In this document: positions 22,380-35,078 of the stretch, in pieces
Layout of the letters: the number at the start of each line of letters is the position of its first letter
Numbering within the stretch: the first letter of the stretch is position 1
NCBI RefSeq assembly: GCF_038502225.1
Contig: NC_091340.1
Location: 29,741,579-29,805,578 of the forward strand
Origin: Cherax quadricarinatus
Taxonomy: Eukaryota; Arthropoda; Malacostraca; Decapoda; Parastacidae
Direction: 5' to 3'
Length of the DNA: 64,000 bases
Made by a program: the position numbers and the translations under genes
The notes under the pieces: generated by a model
The model's database searches: none
Told to the model about the DNA's origin: nothing
Seen by the model: only the letters and a program-made list of their open reading frames with translations

Positions 22380-22539
22380 TTATTTACTCATCTTACCCAG
22401 CAGCAACAGCCTGGTTGATCAGGCTCTGATCCACCAGGAGGCCTGGTCACAGACCGGGCTGCGGGGGCGTTGACCCCCGGAACTCTCCCCAGGTAAACCC
22501 AGGTAAACCCAGGTAAACCCAGGTAAACCCATAATCCCA
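22380..22539. repeat. dispersed repeat with GGTAAACCCA tandem
   Basis: CAGCCTGGTTGATCAGGCTC, GAGGCCTGGTCACAGACCG and GCGTTGACCCCCGGAACTC are followed by four 10-bp AGGTAAACCC units. I believe this is a common decapod repeat, but that comes from memory of the family and not from this window. Confidence 0.45.
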
Positions 22540-24612
22540 CACATAAACTAAGTGCACTAGACAATGGAAAAAAGTATAGAAGACAAAGGGCCCAGGAAAT
22601 AACATTAGCAGAAGAGCCAGAAACAAATGTACATGGAAAAGGAGGGAGGTCCAGCGGCAATACGAGAATGACAAAACATCGAAAGCCAAATCTGGCCCAA
22701 AGCTGCTGCACAGCCAAATCTGACCCAAAGCTGTTACACAGCCAAATCTGACCCAAAGCTGTTGCACAGCCAAATCTGACCCAAAGCTGTTGCACAGCCA
22801 AATCTGACCCAAAGCTGTTGAACAGCCAAATCTTACCCAAAGCTGTTGCACAGCCAAATCTGACCCAAAGCTATTGCACAGCCAAATCTGACCCAAAGCT
22901 ATTGCACAGCCAAATCTGACCCAAAGCTATTGCACAGCCAAATCTGACCCAAAGCTGTTGCACAGCCAAATCTGACCCAAAGTTGTTGCACAGCCAAATC
23001 AACTGTCAAAAACCAGGTAATCAGACTGAGGTAGGAAGGAGGGGAAATCACAGGAAATCACCAATAAGTATGTGTAGAGCTCAACACGAGATTTAAGGAA
23101 GTATTTGCAGTGGAGAAAGAAAGGACTCCACCAATCTGGGTTGGTAGGATGTACCAACAAGTGCTGGACACAACTGAAGAGGTGAAGAGGCTGCTTAGTG
23201 AACTAGACACCTGAAAGGCGGTGGGGCCGGACAACATCTCTCTGTGGGTCCTAAGGAAGCAGAGGCACTGTGTGTGCCACTGTCAGCAATTTTCAACACA
23301 TCTGTCGAAACAGGGCAACTGCCTGAGGTGTCCTAGTCTATAAGAAAGGAGACAGCCAGCATTTAATTACTGACCAGTGTCACTGACATGTATAGTATGA
23401 AAACTCATGAAGCAGGTTATCAGGGGAAGAGTGGTGGAGCACCTAGAAGGAAATAAGATTATACACGATAACCAGCACGGTTTCAGGGAGGGGAAATCTA
23501 CTGGAGTTGTACGACAAGGTGACAGAAGTAAGGAGAGAGAGGGGTGGGTAGAACGCATTTTCTTGGACTGTAAAAGGATTTTCGACACAGTTCCACATAA
23601 GAGATGAGTGCAAAACTTAAAGGAGCATGGAGGAATAAGAGGAAAGGCACTGCGATGGATTAGAGATTACCTGACAGGAAGGAAGCAATGTGTGATGGTA
23701 TGTGACGAGGTGTCAAAGTGGGCGTGGGGTTCCACAGGGGTCAGTCCTAGGGCCGGTGCTGGTTCTGGTATATTTGAATGACATGACGGAAAGGATAGAT
23801 TCAGAGGTGTCCCTCTTCGCAGACGATGTGAAGTTAATGTGGAGGATTCAAGTGGACGAGGATCAGGTAGGACTTAAAGGGGATCAGGACAGGCTGCAAG
23901 CCTGGTCCAAGAACTAGCTCTTCGAGTTTAACATCACGAAGTGCAAAATTATGAAGACTGGAAAGGTCAAAGAAGACTGCTGACAGAGTAAAGGCTTGGG
24001 CTCCAAAGACTGCAAACCTCACTCACGGAAAAGGATCTTGGAGTGAGCATAATACCGAGCATATCTCCTGAGACTCACATCAACCAGATAACTGCTGCAG
24101 CATATGAGCGCCTGGCAAACCTAAGAATAGCGTTTCGACATCTGAGTAAGGAATCACTCAAGATTCTATGCACCGTGTACGTCAGGGACATATCTGAGTA
24201 TGGATCACCAGAATGGAACCCACACCTGTTCAAGCACGTCAAGAAATTAAAGAGAATGCAAAGGTTTTCAATAAGACTAGCCCGGGAGCTAAGGGGCATG
24301 TCCTACCAGGAGAGGTTAAAGAAATCAACCTTATGACACTTGGCTGGAGAGAAAGAGGGAACATGATAAGGACATACAATACTGAAAGGGATTGACAATG
24401 TAGACAGGGACAAGATCTTTCAGAGATGGGACACAGCAACAAGGGGTCACAGCTGAAATTGGAACTCAGATGAGTCACAGGGATGTTAGGAAATATTTCT
24501 TCAGTCATAGAGTTGTCAGGAAATGGAAAAATCTGATGAGTGATGTAGTGGAGGTAGAATCCATACATAGTTTAAAGAAGACATACGATAAAGCTCTTAG
24601 AGCAGTGAGAGA
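22540..24612 (+). pseudogene. LINE-B copy 2: RT with many stops
   Basis: It starts in the linker after the endonuclease, where part of the coding sequence has expanded into a 28-bp satellite (22683-22999). It then carries RT fingers (DNQHGFREGKSTGV near 23469), the motif A region (IFLDCKRIFDTVPHKR, 23558-23605), motif B in broken frame (STGVSP near 23730), and an intact motif C ([11 protein letters not shown], 23812). The thumb and C-terminal domain follow (NQITAAAYERLANLRIAFRH, 24073 on). Multiple in-frame stops and frameshifts occur, so it is dead, but it retains the segment deleted from copy 3. Confidence 0.8.
22683..22999. repeat. 28-bp minisatellite derived from LINE-B ORF2
   Basis: About 11 units of GCCAAATCTGACCCAAAGCT plus GTTGCACA. 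The single-copy source is recognisable at about 26643-26680 in LINE-B copy 3 (ATCAAGACTGACCCGAAACT, GTTGTATAGCCAC), which codes for a KTDPKLLYSH stretch. The array sits exactly where that segment belongs in copy 2. Confidence 0.85.
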
Positions 24613-24761
24613 GTGGAACTAGTGGTGACCAGCATATGTATACTCAGCGAAGGTGAGCGCACGTATGAAAGCACACACATGCATATACATAGTGGGGTCA
24701 GAAGCTGTGAATCGACCCCAGCAATCACATATAGTTGAGTACACACACACTTTCACGCACG

Positions 24762-24815
<54 letters not shown>
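24613..24815 (+). mobile_element. LINE-B terminal tail with (AC)n
   Basis: A diverged tail (GGGGTCAGAAGCTGTGAATC, TTGAGTACACACACAC) ends in (AC)n at 24764-24815. LINE-B copy 3 begins immediately after it. Confidence 0.65.
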
Positions 24816-24818
<3 letters not shown>

Positions 24819-25081
24819 CCTGTCAAACCCACATGGGGCTAAAACAAAGACAGGGAGCACACTAGGACAAAATGTGAGGTTGGAAGACATTGAAGGAACT
24901 AGGACATGTGCAGGGACCTTACCAGACACCTGTGGGAGCCAGGAACAGGTGAGCAGGAAGGAGAAACCAAGAGGGATAGGGGCCATAGCTAGGGAAGGTA
25001 CTGAAGGAAGGAACACTCCACGGAAAGGAACTAAAACACATCAGAGGATGCATTGGGAGTTACAGTGGGAGGTGGAAAGGG

Positions 25082-25556
25082 AGAGATAAGTGTTTGTCTA
25101 TGGGCTAGACGAAGCTAAAGGGGAAACTTATGAGGAAAGAAAGCAGGAGGAGAAAAAAGCGATTGAAGGTATCATGAAGGTGATAGGCGAGGGAGACATG
25201 ACCCAGGTGGCAAATTTTCGGAGAATTGGGTGGTTCACAGAGAAAAGGGATCGGCCTCTCAAAGTAATTTTCAAGGCAGAATCAACCCGAGCCATGATCC
25301 TGCAGGAGAAAGCACGGCAAAGGCAAACAGGAGTTCATGAGTGTGTACCTCGATCGAGACAGAACACAGGAGGAAAGGAGGACGATGAAAGAGAGAGTTC
25401 AGAAACGAAAGGAGAAATGGGAGGAAATTAAAAAGGAGAGCAGAGTAACCCAGGAACAAGTGGAGGGACAAGCACACCCCCCAGAAACACCTGCAGAAGT
25501 ACCCCATCACACACCGATCCCTCTGTTCCCACCCCCCGCACCACAGTTACAGTATT
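25082..25556 (+). pseudogene. LINE-B ORF1 C-terminal region
   Basis: FVYGLDEAKGETYEERKQEE begins an RNA-recognition-like fold. It continues through KRDRPLKVIFKAES and then, after a frame change near 25340, YLDRDRTQEERRTMKERVQ. The paired V-G-L and R-P-L-K-V blocks and the 'RDRT...ER' basic helix are typical of jockey-group ORF1 proteins. It encodes the RNA-binding chaperone of the element but is split over two frames, so it is inactive. Confidence 0.6.
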
Positions 25557-25566
25557 AGAACAGAAG

Positions 25567-26770
25567 TTGAAGGTTTGGTACACAAATACAGATGGATTAA
25601 CGAATAAACATGAGGAATGGCAAGAAAGAATCAATGAGAAGTCCCCAGACATCATAGCAGTTACAGAGACAAAACTCACGGGGACAATAACAGATGCAAT
25701 CTTTCCACCAGGATACCAGATCATGAGGAAAGATAGAAGGGGCAGAGGGGGAGGTGGGATTGCTCTGCTAGTAAAAAAACAGATGGAAATTCGAGAAAAT
25801 GGAAGGCATAGATGAGATGGGAGAAAGAGACAACATAGAAGGTACACTTCAGTCTGGGGAACACAAAGTGGTCATTGCAGTGATGTATAATCCACCACAG
25901 AACTGCAGGAGGCCAAGAGAGGAATATGAAGAGAGCAACAGAGCAAAGGTGGACACACTTGCTGAGGTGGCAAGAAGAGCTCACTCCAGCAGAGCAAAGT
26001 TGCTGGTTATGGGGGATTTCAACCACAGGGAGATTGACTGGGAAAATCTGGAGCCACATGGGGGTCCCGAAACATGGAGAGCCAAGATGATGGACGTGGT
26101 GCTGGAAAACCTCATGCACCAACATGTTAAGGACACTACCAGAGTGAGAGGGGAGGATGAACCAGCAAGATTGGACCTTGTGTTCACCCTGGGCAGTTCA
26201 GACATTGAGGACATCATGTATGAGAGTCCCCTAGGAGCTAGCGACCACGTGGTTCTGTGCTTTGAATATATAGTAGAGCTGCAAGTGGAGAGAGTAACTG
26301 GAGTTGAATGGGAAAAGCCTGACTATAAAAGAGGGGGCTACATAGGATTGAGGAACTTCCTACAGGAGGTCCCATGGGACAGAGAACTGGAATATGTAAC
26401 AACAAAATGCAAGGAGGCAGTGGAAAGGTTTATTCCCAAGGGCAACAGAAACAACGGGAAGACCAGAACGAGCCCCTGGTTTACCCGACGGTGTAAGGAG
26501 GCAAAAACAAAGTGCAATAGAGAATGGAAAAAGTACAGAAGGCAGAGAACACACGAAAATAGGGAGATCAGTCGCAGAGCCAGGAACGAGTACGCACAGG
26601 TAAGGAGGGAGGCCCAGCGACAGTATGAAAATGACATAGCATCGAAAATCAAGACTGACCCGAAACTGTTGTATAGCCACATCAGGAGGAAGACAACAGT
26701 CAAAGACCAGGTGATCAGATTAAGGACAGAAGGGGGAGAACTCACAAGAAATGACCAGGAGGTACGTGAG
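25567..26770 (+). pseudogene. LINE-B ORF2 endonuclease and linker
   Basis: An APE-type endonuclease opens with KVWYTNTDGLTNKHEEW, then SPDIIAVTETKLTG (catalytic Glu of the TET box) and PPGYQIMRKDRRGRGGGGIA. After a frame change near 25800 it continues with VVIAVMYNPPQN, LLVMGDFNHREIDW (GDFN) and GASDHVVL (SDH). All the key boxes are therefore present. The 351-codon frame 25799-26854 then enters a basic linker (FTRRCKEAKTKCNREWKKYR) that normally leads to the RT. It nicks the target strand in target-primed reverse transcription. A single frameshift separates it from function, but the RT is deleted. Confidence 0.8.
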
Positions 26771-26774
26771 GAGC

Positions 26775-27765
26775 GGGGTCCCACAGGGATCAGTTCTAGG
26801 GCCAGTGCTATTTTTGATATTTGCGAACGACATGATGGAAGGAATAGACTCTAAAGTGTCCCTATTCGCAGATGATGTGAAGTTGATGAGAAGAATTAAA
26901 TCGGATAAGGATGAGGCAGGACTGTAAAGAGACCTGGACAGGCTGGACATGTGGTCCAGAAACTGGCTTCTCGAATTCAATCCTGCCAAATGCAAAGTCA
27001 TGAAGATTGGGGAGGGGCAAAGAAGACCGCAGACAGAGTATAGGCTAGGTGGACAAAGACTACAGACCTCACTCAGGGAGAAAGACCTCGGGGTGGCCAT
27101 AACACCGAGCACGTCACCGGAGGCACACATCAACCAAATAACTGCTGCAGCATATGGGCGCCTGGCAAACCTGAGAATAGCATTCCGATACCTAAATAAG
27201 GAATCGTTCAAGACACTGTACACTGTGTATGTTAGGCCCATACTGGTGTATGCAGCACCAGTCTGGAACCCACACCTGGTCAAGCACGTCAAGAAGTTAG
27301 AGAAAGTACAAAGGTTTGCAACAAGGCTAGTCCCAGAGCTCAGGGGAATGTCGTAGGAGGAAAGGTTGAGGGAAATCGGACTGACGACACTGGAGGACAG
27401 AAGGGTCAGGGGAGACATGATAACGACATACAAGATACTGCTGGGAATAGATAAGGTGGACAGAGATAGGATGTTCCAGAGAGAGGACACAGGAACAAGG
27501 GGTCACAACTGGAAGCTGAAGACTCAGACGAGTCACAGGGACGTTAGGAAGTATTTCTTCAGTCATAGAGTCGTCAGGAAGTGGAATAGCCTAGCAAGTG
27601 AAGTAGTGGAGGCAGGAACCATACATAGTTTTAAGAAGAGGTATGATAAAGCTCAGGAAGCAGAGAGAGAGAGAGAGGGCCTAGTAGCAATCAGTGAAGA
27701 GGCAGGGCCAGGAGTTGAGTCTCGACCCCTGCAACCACAATTAGGTGAGTACAATTAGGTGAGTA
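26775..27765 (+). pseudogene. LINE-B RT motifs B-C, thumb and C-terminal domain
   Basis: The sequence coding for GVPQGS, the motif C box [13 protein letters not shown] and EFNPAKCKVMKIGEGQRRPQ is present across frames. It is followed by TLYTVYVRPILVYAAPVW, VQRFATRLVPELRGMS, a TAG, and the C-terminal block to HSFKKRYDKAQEAER. FADD is intact, but stops at about 26924 and 27354, together with the upstream deletion, prevent a functional enzyme. Confidence 0.75.
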
Positions 27766-28096
27766 CACACACACACTGAGAGGAATTGACAAGGTGGACG
27801 AAGACAGGATGTTCCAAAGATGGGACACAGTAACAAGGGGACACAGTTGGAAGTAGAAGACACAGATGAATCACAGGGATGTTAGGAAGTATTTCTTCAG
27901 CCACAGAGGAGTCAGGAAGTGGAATAGTTTGGGAAGCGATGTAGTGGAGGCAGGATCCATATATAGCTTTAAGCAGAGGTATGATAAAGCTCACGGTTCA
28001 GGGAGAGTGACCTAGTAGCGACCAGTGAAGAGGCGGGGCCAGGAGCTTGGACTCGACCCCTGAAACCTCAACTAGGTGAGTACAACTAGGTGAGTA
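27766..28096 (+). mobile_element. short 5'-truncated LINE-B copy (stack 1)
   Basis: It starts at ACTGAGAGGAATTGACAAGG directly in the (AC)n tail of copy 3 and runs to CTAGGTGAGTACACACAA. Only the last ~100 codons and the 3' end are present. Confidence 0.75.
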
Positions 28097-28912
<816 letters not shown>

Positions 28913-28939
28913 CATGTGGGGCCAGGTACTGTGACTGAA

Positions 28940-29110
28940 CCCTTGCCATCATGAACAACGCCATCATTAACAACGTCAACAATGCCACTATCAACAACGC
29001 CATCATCAACAATACCATCAACTACAGAAACAAGACCACCGTCAACAACAGAAGCGCCACCACCATCAACAACAGAAGCGCCACCACCATCAACAACAGA
29101 AGCAGCAAAC
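28940..29110. repeat. AAC/GCC/ATC trinucleotide-type minisatellite
   Basis: AACAACGCCATCATCAACAA-like units become 24-bp units (CAACAACAGAAGCGCCACCA core) at about 29044-29106, with period divisible by three, so all frames stay open. Confidence 0.75.
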
Positions 29111-29911
29111 AGCATCATTGCCTCAGCCTCCTCACTCAAGATGTTCATCTCTGGGACGTGTCGTAAACATCACTTCCATCGGTACATAAACAATGCCATT
29201 TCCGAGAGAGAATATCGAAGCTCCAAAACTCTTGTTCCAACGTTGCATGCTCCTTCACACCCTCATCATCAGTAACCATGGAGAATCCTCTCTGTCTCTT
29301 CAATCTCCTCTCAGCACATGCTCTCTCTCCCTCCCTCTTCCATTTCCTCCCAGTATTCCTTCCCCTTCCTGCTATATCATTGCTCACCACCCCATTCCTG
29401 CTCCTTATTCCCAGTAACTCGTAAATTGCGAGTTCATTAACCATTTGTCTCATCTGAGGCGGATCATTCCAATACTGATGTGTTCTGGTGTTATTTAAAG
29501 ACCCGGAACTGAGGGAAGAAACTGAAGAGGACAATTAGAAAAGGGAGAAGAAAATAATAAAAAAAAAGACAACGAAAGGGTTAGGAGGGATTAAAGAGGA
29601 AAGTTTAATGAATGAGAGCAACGAGAAGAAACGAGAACTAGAAGCATCTCCAGTAATAAACTAAAGAAAGAACAGCGCAAAATAATTGAGAATCGTGGGA
29701 AGAGGAAATTGCTGAGCTCTCTGGAGAAATCAAGTTTTTGAGTTGGAACAGCAGATGAGAGGGAAGCAGTAAGGTAAATAAAATTAAAGATATATAGACT
29801 AAGTTTGAACCTACACACAGTAACCTCTAGTTAAGAAAAGTTGTTATTACATTACGCTTAAATTGAATATATTCTCAGTTCTTTCACTAAAAATACCCAC
29901 GATCATTTATG
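29111..29911. other. unassigned sequence
   Basis: No recognised repeat or gene. The overlapping open frames on both strands at about 29145-29534 are of normal intergenic type. Confidence 0.4.
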
Positions 29912-29975
29912 AACCACGTAACGGGTGGGGTTTGAACCCATGGCGAATGAGTCGTAAAACTCTTGTTATTACGTG
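29912..29975 (-). repeat. SINE fragment
   Basis: A reversed tRNA-like piece with B-box GGGTTTGAACCC and ACTCTTGTTATTACG; the head is incomplete. Confidence 0.5.
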
Positions 29976-30188
29976 ACTTAAAGATCATTTATGATTATTT
30001 TCCACCGCATCAGTAAATCTTATATTGATAAGTTGGTCATTTAAATAAGTAATGAATGATTCGACAAGTTCAGAATACTTGAAAACTGACGCACTATCAT
30101 ATACATATCCTCTACAAGGCAGCCATTTTATCTCATCAACACTAAAAAAATAGCATTGGCCATAGCTGGTCCCATAAATTACCCATAG
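29976..30188. other. unassigned flank of the 27-bp satellite
   Basis: No feature seen; AT-rich single-copy-like sequence. Confidence 0.35.
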
Positions 30189-32722
30189 TAATACAACCAG
30201 CTTGCATACACACAGCAACACAACCAGCTTGTATACACATAGCAACACAACCAGCTTGTATACACACAGCAACACAACCAGCTTGCATACACACAGCAAC
30301 ACAACCAGCTTGCATACACACAGCAACACAACCAGCTTGCATACACATAGCAACACAAATAGCTTGTATACACATAGCAACACAACCAGCTTGCATACAC
30401 ATAGCAACACAACCAGCTTGTATACACACAGCAACACAACCAGCTTGCATACACACAGCAACACAACCAGCTTGTATACACACAGCAACACAACCAGCTT
30501 GCATACACACAGCAACACAACCAGCTTGCATACACACAGCAACACAACCAGCTTGCATACACATAGCAACACAAATAGCTTGTATACACATAGCAACACA
30601 ACCAGCTTGCATACACATAGCAACACAACCAGCTTGCATACACATAGCAACACAACCATCTTGCATACACATAGCAACACAACCAGCTTGCATACACATA
30701 GCAACACAACCAGCTTGCATACACACAGCAACACAACCAGCTTGCATACACATAGCAACACAAATAGCTTGTATACACATAGCAACACAACCAGCTTGCA
30801 TACACATAGCAACACAACCAGCTTGCATACACATAGCAACACAACCAGCTTGCATACACATAGCAACACAACCAGCTTGCATACACACAGCAACACAACC
30901 AGCTTGCATACACATAGCAACACAAATAGCTTGTATACACATAGCAACACAACCAGCTTGCATACACATAGCAACACAACCAGCTTGCATACACATAGCA
31001 ACACAACCATCTTGCATACACATAGCAACACAACCAGCTTGCATACACATAGCAACACAACCAGCTTGCATACACATAGCAACACAACCAGCTTGCATAC
31101 ACATAGCAACACAACCAGCTTGCATACACATAGCAACACAACCAGCTTGCATACACACAGCAACACAACCAGCTTGCATACACACAGCAACACAACCAGC
31201 TTGCATACACACAGCAACACAACCAGCTTGCATACACATAGCAACACAACCAGCTTGCATACACATAGCAACACAACCAGCTTGCATACACATAGCAACA
31301 CAACCAGCTTGCATCTTGCATACACATAGCAACACAGCCAGCTTGCATACACACAGCAACACAACCAGCTTGCATACACATAGCAACACAACCAGCTTGC
31401 ATACACATAGCAACACAACCAGCTTGTATAGATATAGTAACACAACCAGCTTGCATACACATAGCAACACAACCAGCTTGCATACACATAGCAACACAAC
31501 CAGCTTGCATCTTGCATACACATAGCAACACAACCAGCTTGCATACACATAGCAACACAACCAGCTTGTATAGATATAGCAACACAACCAGCTTGCATAC
31601 ACATAGCAACACAACCAGCTTGCATACACATAGCAACACAACCAGCTTGCATACACATAGCAACACAACCAGCTTGCATCTTGCATACACATAGCAACAC
31701 AACCAGCTTACATACACATAGCAACACAACCAGCTTACATACACATAGCAACACAACCAGCTTGCATACACATAGCAACACAACCAGCTTGCATCTTGCA
31801 TACACATAGCAACACAACCAGCTTGCATACACATAGCAACACAACCAGCTTGCATACACATAGCAACACAACCAGCTTGCATCTTGCATACACATAGCAA
31901 CACAACCAGCTTGCATACACATAGCAACACAACCAGCTTGTATACACATAGCAACACAACCAGCTTGCATACACATAGCAACACAACCAGCTTGCATCTT
32001 GCATACACATAGCAACACAACCAGCTTGCATACACATAGCAACACAAACAGCTTGCATCTTGCATACACATAGCAACACAACCAGCTTGCATACACATAG
32101 CAACACAACCAGCTTGTATAGATATAGCAACACAACCAGCTTGCATACACATAGCAACACAACCAGCTTGCATACACATAGCAACACAACCAGCTTGCAT
32201 ACACATAGCAACACAACCAGCTTGCATACACATAGCAACACAACCAGCTTGCATCTTGCATACACATAGCAACACAACCAGCTTACATACACATAGCAAC
32301 ACAACCAGCTTACATACACATAGCAACACAACCAGCTTGCATACACATAGCAACACAACCAGCTTACATACACATAGCAATACAACCAGCTTGCATACAC
32401 ATAGCAACACAACCAGCTTGCATACACATAGCAACACAACCAGCTTGCATCTTGCATACACATAGCAACACAACCAGCTTGCATACACATAGCAACACAA
32501 CCAGCTTGTATACACATAGCAACACAACCAGCTTGCATACACATATCAACACAACCAGCTTGCATACACATAGCAACACAACCAGCTTGCATACACATAG
32601 CAACACAACCAGCTTGCATACACATAGCAACACAACCAGCTTGTATAGACATAGCAACACAACCAGCTTGCATCTTGCATACACATAGCAACACAACCAG
32701 CTTACAAACACATAGCAACACC
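30189..32722. repeat. 27-bp satellite, about 94 units
   Basis: The unit is TTGCATACACATAGCAACAC plus AACCAGC. Because 27 is divisible by three, both strands stay open for hundreds of codons (LHTHSNTTS on plus, CKLVVLLCV/SWLCCYVYA on minus). Ten or so units at 31313-32670 carry a 7-bp CTTGCAT duplication that shifts the frame. An AAATAGCTTG variant recurs at about 30357, 30570, 30764 and 30925, showing a higher-order period near 160-210 bp. No gene is inferred. Confidence 0.95.
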
Positions 32723-32830
32723 AGTGTGACTTGGTAAATGGTCCAAGTCGGACCGAAACGTCGTCATAAGCTCCTCTCTCTCCTATGTACGAGTTATTTG
32801 TGTACTATTCGATTTTGGTTCCCTATTGAG
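32723..32830 (+). repeat. PLE-type terminal hairpin fragment (K)
   Basis: GGTCC-AAGTC-GGACC-GAAACGTCGTC follows AGTGTGACTTGGTAAAT. Stem II and GAAAC are kept as in the ribozyme-like units, but the preceding heptamer does not match CUGANGA. Confidence 0.5.
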
Positions 32831-33083
32831 TACATATGTACTTAGGGCAGCGTGAGCAGTACTTATAAACCTGTCATATAGAGAACACTCTTCGTTACCC
32901 CAGTGTTCTCTAAGCTCGATGAAATCTGCAGAATGAAAATCTGGGATCCATTCTACATTTTCCATGTGTCAGATTTGCATTCAGTGATAAATGTAATCGA
33001 TTAATGGTTATTTGTTCCAGGTTCCTCCATGATCTCCTGATCAAGGAAAGTTCTACTGGTTTACCAAAACATTATAAATATTT
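32831..33083. other. unassigned sequence
   Basis: No feature recognised between two PLE-type hairpin repeats. Confidence 0.35.
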
Positions 33084-33203
33084 ACACAAATAACCCGCAC
33101 ATAAAAGAGAGAAGCTTACAACGACGTTTCGGTCCGACTTGGACCATTGACAAAGTCACACTAACCAGAAGTGGAGCAGGACGGCTGTATATAGGCAGGA
33201 AGA

Positions 33204-33261
<58 letters not shown>

Positions 33262-33472
33262 CAAGAATGGTATATAATACCGACAAGATGAAATTAAAAC
33301 ACAAGACGGTATTATATACCATTCTTGTACTACTACTGCTACTACCACCACCTCTTCCTGCCTATATATAGCCGTCCTGCTCCACTTCTGGTTAGTGTGA
33401 CTTTGTCAATGGTCCAAGTCGGACCGAAACGTCGTCGTAAGCTTCTCTCTTTTATGTGCGGGTTATTTGTGT
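33084..33472. repeat. palindromic PLE-type pair with (GTA)n
   Basis: Arms 33084-33282 and 33307-33472 are inverted around 24 bp. Each carries the GGTCC/GGACC-GAAACGTCGTC hairpin at its outer end and ATTATATACCATTC near the centre. The left arm contains an expanded (GTA)n at 33205-33260 where the right arm has only a few units, which explains the length difference. Confidence 0.8.
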
Positions 33473-33524
33473 ATCGTTCCAGTCACGGTATTGTGCCTTT
33501 TTTTGTTATTATATATATTTGTTG

Positions 33525-34150
<626 letters not shown>

Positions 34151-34560
34151 CGAGACATATACAATACCGGTACCATGTTGTGACCCCCAGCTACTGTGAC
34201 CCTAAGCTACCGTGACCCCCAAAACACTGGTACCATGTTGTGACCCTCCAGACATTGTGACCCTAAGCTACTATGACCCTCATATCACTGGTACTACGTT
34301 GTGATCCCCAAGATACTGTGACCCCCAAAACACTGGTATCATGTTGTGATCCCCAAGCTAATATGACCCTAAGCTACTGTGACCCCCAAAACGCTGGCAC
34401 CATGTTGTGAACCCAGCTACTGTGACCTCAAAGCTAATGTGACCCACACGTACTGTGACCCCTAGGTAATGTGACCTCCAAGCTACTGTGATCCCATCTG
34501 CTGTGACCCCCAAAGCACTGGTACCATATTGTGACCCCCACCACACAATCACTGGGTCCA
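34151..34560. repeat. degenerate GTGACCCC minisatellite
   Basis: Irregular units built from CTACTGTGACCCC, AAGCTACTGTGACC and CACTGGTACCATGTTGTGA. Period and order vary. Confidence 0.6.
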
Positions 34561-34584
34561 CACCATGTATGCTCCCTGACTACC

Positions 34585-34939
34585 TGGAGGTGGGAAGTAC
34601 AGTGCCTGCACTCTGGAGGAGGGGTGGAGGTGGGAAGTGCAGTGCCTTCACTCTGAAGGAGGGGTGGAGGTGGGAAATACAGTGCCTGCACTCTGAAGGA
34701 GGGGTGGAGGTGGGAAGTGCAGTGCCTGCACTCTGATGGATGGGCGGAGGTGGAAAATACAGTGCCTGCACTCTGAAGGAGGGGTGGAGGTGGGAAGTGC
34801 AGTGCCTGCACTCTGATGGATGGGCGGAGGTGGAAAATACAGTGCCTGCACTCTGAAGGAGGGGTGGAGGTGGGAAGTGCAGTGCCTGCACTCTGAAGGA
34901 GGGGTGGAGGTGGGAAATACAGTGCCTGCACTCTGATTG
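34585..34939. repeat. 40-bp satellite grown from repeat R
   Basis: About nine units of GGGGTGGAGGTGGGAAGTGC plus AGTGCCTGCACTCTGAAGGA. Two unit types alternate between 34740 and 34860, giving an 80-bp higher-order period. The core GTGCAGTGCC...CACTCTGAAGGAGG is single-copy at 7370-7405 in repeat R, and the downstream part of R follows the array here. Confidence 0.85.
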
Positions 34940-35078
34940 GGGGGAGGGGGTTGGAGGATATTCAGTTTGGTGAAGCATCAGAACCGTAGTATGGACACAC
35001 CTCTGGCAAGACAATGATGGAGTGAGTGATGGGGGAAGTGTTTCTTCTTTATTGGGTCACCCTACCTCAGTGGGTGGG
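34940..35078 (+). repeat. repeat R, 3' part, interrupted by a Gypsy element
   Basis: It shares with 7440-7535 the blocks GATGGAGTGA, TTTCTT..., GGGTCACCCTACCTCAGTGG. It is cut at GTGGG by the LTR element; its continuation (GATTTAAAAAGCCAATGATA) lies at 43051-43076. Confidence 0.6.

Larger units (their letters stand above)
24816..27765 (+). mobile_element. LINE-B copy 3: most complete copy, internally deleted
   Basis: ORF1 sequence (24870-25556), endonuclease and linker (25567-26770), and RT palm end to C-terminus with tail (26775-27765) are collinear. By comparison with copy 2 (23056 to 23727), about 650 bp coding RT fingers and the motif A region are missing at about 26765. It ends in AATTAGGTGAGTAC duplicated, then a short (AC)n. 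Confidence 0.8.

Noticed and set aside
26720..27490. 256-codon minus-strand frame opposite LINE-B
   Set aside because: It is the antisense shadow of the LINE-B RT coding region; the same antisense residues recur opposite every LINE-B copy.
29985..32542. Overlapping frames of 760, 787 and 516 codons on minus and 375 on plus
   Set aside because: All are 9-residue repeats produced by the 27-bp satellite; openness in several frames follows from a period divisible by three, with no domain or start context.
33300..33445. Hammerhead ribozyme in the GGTCC/GGACC hairpin family
   Set aside because: The catalytic heptamer CUGANGA is not present upstream of stem II, so only the architecture resembles a ribozyme.
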